Of a stretch of DNA of 5,198 bases, positions 1 to 5,198 are shown one piece after another. The notes beneath the pieces are model-generated. The model was not told the origin of the DNA and ran no database searches. It saw nothing but the letters and a program-made list of their open reading frames with translations. Position 1 is the stretch's first letter. Every line of letters starts with the position of its first letter. Source of the stretch: Serpentinimonas sp. (GTDB taxonomy: Bacteria; Pseudomonadota; Gammaproteobacteria; Burkholderiales; Burkholderiaceae_C); NCBI GenBank assembly GCA_025458665.1, contig JALOSG010000176.1, positions 1 to 5,198 of the forward strand, in the 5' to 3' direction. The translations under genes were made by a program, and so were the position numbers.

Positions 1-905
1 ACATCGCCCACCAGCACGGCCACGGAAATGGCCATGCAACGCTCGCCGGCCGAACCGTAGGCCGAGCCAATCAGTGCGTCCACCACCTGGCTGATGTCGG
101 CATCGGGCATGACCACCATGTGGTTCTTGGCGCCGCCCAGGGCCTGCACGCGTTTGCCGTGGCGGGCGCCGGTTTCATAGATGTAGTTGGCAATGGGGGT
201 GGAGCCCACGAAGCTCACCGCCTTCACGTCGGGGTGGTCGAGCAGCGCGTCCACGGCCACCTTGTCGCCCTGCACCACGTTGAAGACGCCATCGGGCAGG
301 CCCGCCTGCTTGAGCAAGTCGGCGATGAACAGCGAGGGCGAGGGGTCGATGGGGCTGGGCTTGAGCACAAAGGTGTTGCCGCAGGCAATGGCCACGGGGA
401 ACATCCACATGGGCACCATGACCGGGAAGTTGAACGGCGTGATGCCGGCCACCACGCCCAGCGGCTGGCGCATGGTCCAGTTGTCTATGCCGGTGGAAAC
501 CTGTTCCGTGTAGTCGCCCTTGAGGAGCTGCGGAATGCCGGTGGCGAATTCCACAATCTCGATGCCGCGGGTGACTTCGCCCTGCGCGTCGGTGAACACC
601 TTGCCGTGCTCGGCGGTGATCATGCGGGCCAGGTCATCCCGGTGCGCGTTGAGCAGCTCCAGGAACTTGAACATGACGCGCGCACGGCGCAGCGGCGAGG
701 TGTCGGCCCAGGCCGGGAAGGCCGCCTGCGCAGAGGCCACGGCGGCATTCACTTCCTCGGTGCTGGCCAGGGCCACGCGGCCGGTCACGGCGCCGGTGGC
801 GGGGTTGAACACGTCCTGGGTGCGGGCGGCACCGCCCACTACCTTGCCGCCTACATAGTGGCCAATGTGCTGGGGGGTGACGGAAGTGGGGAGTGGTGCG
901 TTCAT
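1..905 (-). CDS. mmsA: CoA-acylating methylmalonate-semialdehyde dehydrogenase, 3' end cut off by the window edge
   Basis: This gene encodes a cytosolic aldehyde dehydrogenase. The family oxidises methylmalonate semialdehyde or malonate semialdehyde with NAD+ and CoA to propionyl-CoA or acetyl-CoA plus CO2, in valine, beta-alanine or inositol breakdown. The first 301 residues are present of a usual ~500. Visible motifs are TPFNFP at 156-161, with the oxyanion Asn, the cofactor-binding KPSP at 182-185, the nucleotide-loop FVGSTPIA at 232-239, QALGGAKNH at 254-262, and GSAGERCMA with catalytic Cys290. The Glu general base of ordinary ALDHs (the E of ELGG) is Ala255 here. This absence and the GAKNH and GERCMA signatures are typical of the CoA-dependent MMSDH subfamily. 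The ATG at 905 starts MNAPLPTS and has a weak GAGA Shine-Dalgarno 7 nt upstream. It lies 155 bp downstream of phoX on the same strand and may have its own promoter. The family call is firm; the in vivo pathway cannot be told because the neighbouring catabolic genes are outside the window. Confidence 0.95.
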   Translation of the reverse strand, partial: MNAPLPTSVTPQHIGHYVGGKVVGGAARTQDVFNPATGAVTGRVALASTEEVNAAVASAQAAFPAWADTSPLRRARVMFKFLELLNAHRDDLARMITAEHGKVFTDAQGEVTRGIEIVEFATGIPQLLKGDYTEQVSTGIDNWTMRQPLGVVAGITPFNFPVMVPMWMFPVAIACGNTFVLKPSPIDPSPSLFIADLLKQAGLPDGVFNVVQGDKVAVDALLDHPDVKAVSFVGSTPIANYIYETGARHGKRVQALGGAKNHMVVMPDADISQVVDALIGSAYGSAGERCMAISVAVLVGD

Positions 906-974
906 GGTCTTGTCTCAGTGGAAAACGGAAGTGATCGGACCCGGCGGCCACGGAGCCCACCCGTCCATCCCTCT

Positions 975-1003
975 ATTTGACCACTGTTGCGGACCTGTGT
1001 CGC
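975..1003 (-). promoter_or_regulatory. Possible sigma70-like promoter for mmsA
   Basis: Read on the minus strand, a GCGACA hexamer (4 of 6 match to TTGACA) is followed after 17 bp by TCAAAT (4 of 6 match to TATAAT). This patch is the most A+T-rich part of the 155-bp gap between phoX and mmsA. It would give a leader of about 60 nt before the ATG at 905. The match is by eye and moderate; I see no clear operator around it. If real, mmsA is transcribed apart from phoX. Confidence 0.3.
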
Positions 1004-1039
1004 CACACCCCCGTGCCTCCCTCAGCACCCACCAGAGTT

Positions 1040-1061
1040 GCCGGGAACCACCGTGCCCGGT
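1040..1061 (-). terminator. Weak hairpin just after phoX
   Basis: The arms CCGGG (1041-1045) and CCCGG (1056-1060) form a 5-bp stem with a 10-base loop directly after the phoX stop codon. No T-run follows on the minus strand, so this is not a good intrinsic terminator. It could be a minor 3' end structure or chance in GC-rich DNA. Confidence 0.15.
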
Positions 1062-3106
1062 CAGGTGCCGATCACGCCACCGTCTTCCTTGGTGATGACC
1101 AGCGTGGCCGACCGCCCATAGCGGCCCATGTTGGGCCATGTGCCATTGAGCTTGCCGGCAGCAAAGTCGTCTGCCGAGGTGGAAGCGCCCGGGTGCTGGA
1201 CATTCACGAACATGGTGCGGCCGTCCGGGGTGGTGATCACGCCGGTGATCTCCTGCCCCATAGGCCCCACCAGGAAGCGCTTGAGCTCGTTGGTGCGCGG
1301 ATCGGCGCAGAGCATCTGGTTGTTGCCGAACTGGGCATAGTCACCCTGGTTCATGGCGCTTTCGCTGATGTCGGTCTGTATCCACAGCCGTCCGTCCTTG
1401 TCGAACCACAGGCCGTCCGGGCTGTTGAACATCTGGTCCTGGGTCAGCGCTTGTCCGGCGAAGCGGGAATCGTTCTGCGGCCCGGCCAGCAGGAAGATGT
1501 CCCACTGGAACGAGGTGGCCGCCGGGTCGTTGCCCATCTCGGTCCAGCGGATGATGTGGCCCCAGCGGTTTTTCTCGCGGGGATTGGCCTTGTCGGCGGC
1601 GGTGCGCCCGCTGTTGTTGGTCAGCGTGAAGTACACCTGTCCGGTGCGCGGATCGATGGCGCCCCACTCCGGGCGGTCCATGCGGGTGGCCCCCAGGCGG
1701 TCTGCCGCCAGGCGGGTATTGACCAGCACATCGGCCTGGCTGCGGAAGCTGAACGGCGTCAGCGGGCCCTGGCCAAAGACCAGCGGCAACCAGCTCCCGG
1801 TGCCGTCCTCGTTGAACTTGGCCACGTACAGGGTGCCTTCGTCGAGCAGTTCTCCGTTGGCAATGCCACGGGCCTTCTGGAACACGCCTTTGGAGACGAA
1901 CTTGTAGATGTACTCGTTGGTCGCGTCGTCTCCTGAATAGCAGACCACCGGCTTGCCTTCCACCCCGGGCTGGAACACCACCCCTTCGTGCGCAAAGCGG
2001 CCCAGCGCCGTGCGTTTGACCGGCGTGCTGTCCGGGTTGAAGGGGTCGAACTCCACCATCCAGCCAAACCCGTTGGCCTCATTGCGGTAGTCCTGGGTGG
2101 CATCGGCCCCGCGCGCGGTCACGTTGAAGCGGGTGAATTCTTCGCTGCCGTCGTCGGCCAGTTCCCACCCGTAGCGCGATGTGGCGGGCTTGCTCTCGTT
2201 GCTGCGCACGCCATAGCGGATTTGCTCGCGGGTGCGGCCGGTGGCGCTGACCTGGTTGACGAAATAGCCGGCCCAGTTTTCCTCGGCCATCATGTAGGTG
2301 TTCCAGGGCGTCACGCCGTGCGCACAGTTGTTGAGGGTGCCGCGAACACGGGTGCCGTCGGGGCTGTATTTGGTTTTCACGAAGTCGGTGCCGCGCACCG
2401 GCCCCGACAGGACCATGGGCGTGCTGCCGGTGATGCGCCGGTTCAGGCGGTCTTGCACCACTTCCCACTGCTGGTTGCTGCCTTTGCGAACGTGTACCAC
2501 CGAGACGCCGTGCGCATGGATTTCCTTGCGGCATTCGTCGGCGGGCCGTTTCCCGTTGACCAGCGCTGGAACCGCGCTGCTGCTGAGCTTCTGGCCCACT
2601 GCGCTGGCGTGCATGAAGCGCGGCTCCACGTACTCGTGGTTCATCACCAGCAGGCCCTCGCTGGAGCTGCCGCTGTAGGGGTCGCGGCCCTCGATGGGGA
2701 AGAAGTGCATGCCGTCGTGGTGGCTGCCCACCTGGTGGGCCTGGTCGGCGCCGGTGTTCTTGAGCGGATCGAACGCCGGCATGTGGCCCGAGATGGGGGT
2801 ACCCCAGGGCACAAACGTCTGCACCTTGTAGCCTTTGGGCACCACGACGGTGTCTGCACTGCTCACGGGTACCGCCGTGAAGCCCAGCAGCGATCCGCCA
2901 CTGCCGCCGCCGGTGCTGGCACAGCCGCTCAGGCCCATGCCACCAAAGAGCGCCGCGATCGAGGCACCGAGACCGCCCTTGAGGGCGCTGCGGCGGCTCA
3001 GGCTGGCGTCAAGGATGTCGCTGAAGTGGCGGTTGCCGCTGTGGTTGGACTGCGGCTCATCGCCCTCGCCAAGGTCGATGACGAGGTGGGGTGGGGTGTG
3101 TGGCAC
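1061..3106 (-). CDS. phoX: PhoX-family alkaline phosphatase (DUF839), predicted Tat-exported lipoprotein
   Basis: This is a complete 681-residue PhoX-type phosphatase. The family releases phosphate from a broad range of phosphoesters outside the cytoplasmic membrane, using Ca and Fe rather than Zn. The N-terminus carries a twin-arginine motif SRRSALK (37-43), a short hydrophobic stretch (44-60) and a lipobox LSGC ending at Cys62. Ala at +2 gives no inner-membrane retention signal. Family motifs in order are HHDGMHFFP (129-137), MNHEY (155-159), NNCAHGVTPWNT (259-270) followed by AEEN (274-277), KRTALGRFAHEG (364-375), YSGDD (390-394), RPEWGAIDP (478-486), FTLTNN (493-498), SPDGLWFD (562-569) and FVNVQHPG (633-640). 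Cys261 sits where the family has its iron-binding Cys; Glu275/276, Glu374 and Glu480 are candidate metal ligands. The GTG start is chosen because AGAAGGAAG lies 7 nt upstream and the next in-frame Met is inside the signal peptide. Length is normal. No convincing Pho box is seen upstream, so phosphate control is unproven. Confidence 0.95.
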   Translation of the reverse strand: MPHTPPHLVIDLGEGDEPQSNHSGNRHFSDILDASLSRRSALKGGLGASIAALFGGMGLSGCASTGGGSGGSLLGFTAVPVSSADTVVVPKGYKVQTFVPWGTPISGHMPAFDPLKNTGADQAHQVGSHHDGMHFFPIEGRDPYSGSSSEGLLVMNHEYVEPRFMHASAVGQKLSSSAVPALVNGKRPADECRKEIHAHGVSVVHVRKGSNQQWEVVQDRLNRRITGSTPMVLSGPVRGTDFVKTKYSPDGTRVRGTLNNCAHGVTPWNTYMMAEENWAGYFVNQVSATGRTREQIRYGVRSNESKPATSRYGWELADDGSEEFTRFNVTARGADATQDYRNEANGFGWMVEFDPFNPDSTPVKRTALGRFAHEGVVFQPGVEGKPVVCYSGDDATNEYIYKFVSKGVFQKARGIANGELLDEGTLYVAKFNEDGTGSWLPLVFGQGPLTPFSFRSQADVLVNTRLAADRLGATRMDRPEWGAIDPRTGQVYFTLTNNSGRTAADKANPREKNRWGHIIRWTEMGNDPAATSFQWDIFLLAGPQNDSRFAGQALTQDQMFNSPDGLWFDKDGRLWIQTDISESAMNQGDYAQFGNNQMLCADPRTNELKRFLVGPMGQEITGVITTPDGRTMFVNVQHPGASTSADDFAAGKLNGTWPNMGRYGRSATLVITKEDGGVIGT

Positions 3107-3113
3107 GGTAGGG

Positions 3114-3122
3114 CTTCCTTCT
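3114..3122 (-). promoter_or_regulatory. Shine-Dalgarno that fixes the phoX GTG start
   Basis: AGAAGGAAG on the minus strand ends 7 nt before the GTG at 3106, with its AAGGA core 9 nt away. This is the clearest ribosome binding site in the window. It supports the non-ATG start and thus the 36-residue n-region ahead of the Tat motif. Confidence 0.75.
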
Positions 3123-3163
3123 GTGGTGGAACAACCGCCAGAGCTTAGGACCGCTGCTTGACA

Positions 3164-3175
3164 CTTTCGTGAAAG
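3164..3175. repeat. 12-bp perfect palindrome upstream of phoX
   Basis: CTTTCGTGAAAG is an inverted repeat with 5-bp arms and a 2-bp centre. It lies 58-69 bp upstream of the phoX start, in the 118-bp gap after the DUF3445 gene. Its position would suit an operator or promoter-proximal site, but it matches no regulator consensus I know and could be chance. No clear -35/-10 pair and no tandem TGTCA Pho box is visible nearby. Confidence 0.25.
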
Positions 3176-3224
3176 GCGCCGCGTGCCAAGGTGCCCGCAG
3201 GCCGCCGGGGCTGGCTGTGCGCTG

Positions 3225-4067
3225 TCAGAGTGTGGACAGTTCGGCCAGCAGGCGGTCGCGCACCGGGGTCATGCCGCGGTACTCCACCACAGCGCTGCTC
3301 ATGCTGGCCACGGCTTCATGCAGCTCTGCGCTGCGCCCCGCGGCCTGCTGCAGCACGGCCAGCAGCGGGCAGACCATGACGCGGATGAAGAAGGCACCGC
3401 GTTGCAGTTCGGGCAGCGGCAGTGTGGTCTGGCGCTCTACGCGGAAGGTGGTCTGCGCCAGCAGCGTGGTGCCCTGCTGCTCCGCGCGCGCCAACGCATC
3501 ATCCCAGGTAGCCCGCCGTTGCAGGCGTGTGTTCGGGTGCTGGGACAGGTCGTCGCTGGGACTGAGCAGCCACACATGGCGCAGCATGGAGGCTTGCCGG
3601 AATGCCATGTCGATGATGCCGCGCGCACCGCTTTGCAGCAGCGCGTTGTCGGCCACGGGCTGGTGGATGGCGGCGAAGGTCAGCCCGAGCTTGTCCTGCG
3701 GATTCCAGTTGGAGGCAAAGCTCACCGACAGGAACTCGGTGCGCATGTCGCCGTCCGGGTGGTCGTGCAGGACCACGAAGTCTTCCTGCAGGGCGGTGGC
3801 CAGAGCGGCCGGGTCTGGCGCCAACTCCACCCCGGTTTCCCGTGCATAGGCCTGCGCAATGGCCTGCAGCGTGGGGCCGTGCGGTGTGCCCACTTGAGTG
3901 AACGCGGCCTCATGGGCCAGCACCTGCGTCTTGTGGGCGCGGTAGACCGGGGCCAGCGCATCCCGCAGGAACAGGGCATGGGGCGCGGCTGGCTGGTCTG
4001 GCGCCGGCGCATGCAGCCGTGCCAGCCCGGGCCGCATGCGGAACGGGCTGAGCACCGGCCACGGCAT
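3225..4067 (-). CDS. DUF3445 protein, related to heme-dependent oxidative N-demethylase alpha subunit
   Basis: This 280-residue protein matches the DUF3445 family, whose characterised member is the alpha subunit of the heme-dependent oxidative N-demethylase of Pseudomonas mendocina (dimethylamine to methylamine plus formaldehyde; PAS-like heme-b fold). Visible family landmarks are FRMRPGL near the start (9-15), QEDFVVLH (94-101), SFASNWNPQDKLG (116-128) followed by FAAIHQPVA (131-139), NTRL (179-182), and FRVERQTTLPLP (208-219) leading into AFFIRVMVCPL (225-235). His135 in the IHxPV motif is a candidate heme-pocket residue. There is no signal peptide or membrane segment, so it is probably cytoplasmic. 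The start is uncertain. ATG at 4067 leaves a 38-bp gap to the upstream hydrolase, while GTG at 4109 would overlap that gene's stop as GTGA and add 14 residues; neither has a good Shine-Dalgarno. Still longer extensions read as Arg-rich shadow of the upstream gene. The actual substrate is unknown. No reductase or folate-binding partner subunits are seen in the window. Confidence 0.88.
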   Translation of the reverse strand: MPWPVLSPFRMRPGLARLHAPAPDQPAAPHALFLRDALAPVYRAHKTQVLAHEAAFTQVGTPHGPTLQAIAQAYARETGVELAPDPAALATALQEDFVVLHDHPDGDMRTEFLSVSFASNWNPQDKLGLTFAAIHQPVADNALLQSGARGIIDMAFRQASMLRHVWLLSPSDDLSQHPNTRLQRRATWDDALARAEQQGTTLLAQTTFRVERQTTLPLPELQRGAFFIRVMVCPLLAVLQQAAGRSAELHEAVASMSSAVVEYRGMTPVRDRLLAELSTL

Positions 4068-4105
4068 GGCCGAAGCGGGGGTGTGGTGCGGTGCGATGTG
4101 TTGCG

Positions 4106-5198
4106 TCACACGCCTGCGGCCAGCCCGTCGCTGCGCGGGTCGGCGGCGCCCTCGATGAGGCCGCTGGGGTGGCGCACCAGGGCGCCAGCGTGGCCCATGG
4201 TGTCGCTGAAGGCCTCGGGCAGCCATTCCACATCGTGGCCGGCGGCGGCCAGTGCTTCGCCCAGGGCACGCGGGAAGCGGCTCTCCAGCTTCAGGGTGGT
4301 GGTCACATCGCCCCAGGTGCGGCCGAGCAGCCAGCGCGGCGCCGTGACCGCCTGCTGCAGGGTCTGGCCCATGCGCGCGTAGCGTGTGAAGACCATGGCC
4401 TGCGTTTGCGGCTGACCTTCTCCGCCCATGGTGCCAAAGGGCATGGTGCGGCCGTCATCGAACACGGCCAGCGACGGGTTCAGGGTGTGGAAGGGCTTGC
4501 GGCCGGGCTCCAGCGTGTTGAGCGCTGCCGGGTCCAGGCTGAAGCTGCTGCCGCGGTTCTGCCACGTGATGCCAGTGTCCTGCAGCACCACGCCCGAACC
4601 GAACTCCCAGTACACGCTCTGGATGAAGCTCACGGCACGGCCCTCGCGGTCTACCGCGCCCATCCAGATGGTGTCGCCGGGCTTGGCCACATCGGGCCAG
4701 GGCAGGGCGCGGGCGGGGTCGATGTCGGCGGCCAGTTCGTCCAGCACTTCGGGTTTCAGGAAATGGCGCGGGTCGGCGGGGAGGCGGTCGGGGTCGGTCA
4801 CCACGCGTTCGCGCACGCGGAAGGCGCGCTTGGTGGCTTCCACCAGGCTGTGCACGTAGGCGAACTGTTCGGCGCTGGCCGGAGACACGCCCAGGCGGTC
4901 GAAAATGCCCATGATCATGAGCGCCGACAGGCCCTGCGTGGGTGGCGGCAGGTTGTACACGGTGCTGTCGTGCAGGCGCACGGCCAGCGGTTCCACCACG
5001 CGGGCGCGGTAGGCCGCCAGATCGGACTGGCGCAGGGGGCTGCCCACACGCTCCAGCTCGGCGCCTATGAGCGCGGCCAGGCCGCCGCGGTAGAAGTCGT
5101 CCAGGCCACGCTCGGCCAGGGTTTGCAGTGTGCGGGCCAGGGCGGGCTGGCGCAGGATGTGGCCCACCTCGGGCGGCGCGCCATCTACCAGGAAGGTG
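4106..5198 (-). CDS. Gamma-glutamyltransferase-superfamily Ntn hydrolase, HpxW-like; 5' end beyond the window
   Basis: The C-terminal 363 residues are present of a protein usually ~530-580 long; the reading frame runs open to the right edge with no start inside. The family is made as a proenzyme that cuts itself before a Thr, which becomes the N-terminal nucleophile of the small subunit. Here that Thr is in GDTIWMGAVD (codon 4670-4672), giving a small subunit of 188 residues, a normal size. Other landmarks are PPPTQGL, WEFGSGVVLQDTGI, WQNRGSSFSLDP, PGRKPFHTLNPSLA, GTMGGEGQPQTQ, APRWLLGRTWG and, near the end, GHAGALVRHPSG and DPRSDG. These resemble HpxW (oxamate amidohydrolase) and allied proteins rather than E. 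coli Ggt. The residues that hold the glutamyl group in Ggt (the Asp of MDDFS and the Ser-Ser of PLSSM) are replaced by Ser and His-Thr. The stop overlaps or lies just before the DUF3445 gene, so the two are probably co-transcribed. Superfamily membership is near certain; oxamate as substrate is a guess by likeness. Confidence 0.92.
   Translation of the reverse strand, partial: TFLVDGAPPEVGHILRQPALARTLQTLAERGLDDFYRGGLAALIGAELERVGSPLRQSDLAAYRARVVEPLAVRLHDSTVYNLPPPTQGLSALMIMGIFDRLGVSPASAEQFAYVHSLVEATKRAFRVRERVVTDPDRLPADPRHFLKPEVLDELAADIDPARALPWPDVAKPGDTIWMGAVDREGRAVSFIQSVYWEFGSGVVLQDTGITWQNRGSSFSLDPAALNTLEPGRKPFHTLNPSLAVFDDGRTMPFGTMGGEGQPQTQAMVFTRYARMGQTLQQAVTAPRWLLGRTWGDVTTTLKLESRFPRALGEALAAAGHDVEWLPEAFSDTMGHAGALVRHPSGLIEGAADPRSDGLAAGV

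Noticed and set aside
120..980. Plus-strand open frame of 286 residues opposite mmsA
   Set aside because: Its composition is that of a reverse-complement shadow, and the opposite strand carries intact ALDH motifs including the catalytic Cys.
977..3148. Long plus-strand open frames antisense to phoX (977-1936 and 1988-3148)
   Set aside because: They mirror phoX in GC-rich DNA, show His/Ala/Gly/Val-rich composition with no recognisable domain, and the minus frame has clear PhoX motifs from end to end.
3222..3239. CTGTC/GACAG inverted repeat at the DUF3445 stop, considered as Pho box or terminator
   Set aside because: The halves are inverted rather than tandem as in a Pho box, part lies inside the coding end, and no T-run follows, so neither reading is supported.
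4068..4226. A longer N-terminus for the DUF3445 protein beginning at 4226
   Set aside because: The extra residues beyond 4109 are Arg/Pro/His-rich and lie in a shadow frame of the conserved C-terminus of the upstream hydrolase, so they are unlikely to be translated.
3183..4382. Plus-strand open frame of 399 residues opposite the DUF3445 and hydrolase genes
   Set aside because: It runs across the junction of two well-supported minus-strand genes, has no recognisable domain and no Shine-Dalgarno; it is an artefact of few stops in GC-rich DNA.
1..5198. Frameshift, mobile element, tRNA, CRISPR or transferred island
   Set aside because: All four genes are open and co-linear with family motifs, base composition looks even across the window, and no terminal inverted repeats, cloverleaf or regularly spaced repeats were seen by eye.

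Overview
The window is a compact, G+C-rich (roughly two thirds G+C by eye) bacterial chromosomal segment. All four recognisable protein genes lie on the minus strand. The protein families, strong GC bias at third codon positions and tight spacing suggest a betaproteobacterium of the Burkholderiales, probably Comamonadaceae (Acidovorax-like). That placement is inference from sequence style, not a database match. I see no mobile element, tRNA, rRNA, CRISPR array or long repeat.

Layout in the direction of transcription (right to left). (1) From the right edge to 4106 is the C-terminal part of a gamma-glutamyltransferase-superfamily Ntn hydrolase. It contains the autoprocessing/catalytic Thr and the whole small subunit. 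Its sequence resembles the HpxW (oxamate amidohydrolase-like) branch more than true glutathione-cleaving GGT. (2) Next, at about 4067-3225 or starting at 4109 with a GTGA overlap, is a DUF3445-family protein related to the alpha subunit of heme-dependent oxidative N-demethylase. (3) After a gap of about 118 bp is a complete phoX-type alkaline phosphatase (3106-1061) with a GTG start, a clear Shine-Dalgarno, a Tat twin-arginine motif and a lipobox. (4) After a gap of about 155 bp, which holds a possible sigma70-like promoter, is the N-terminal 301 residues of a CoA-acylating methylmalonate-semialdehyde dehydrogenase (mmsA), cut by the left edge.

Genes 1 and 2 look like a translationally linked pair and may act on the same nitrogenous substrate (amide hydrolysis plus heme-dependent N-dealkylation); this is inference. 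PhoX is a separate function: phosphate scavenging outside the cytoplasmic membrane. MmsA belongs to valine, propionate-side or inositol catabolism and probably starts its own unit. Most of the window is ordinary. The points most worth a second look are the rewritten glutamyl pocket of the 'GGT', its pairing with the stand-alone DUF3445 protein, and the predicted Tat-exported lipoprotein form of PhoX.
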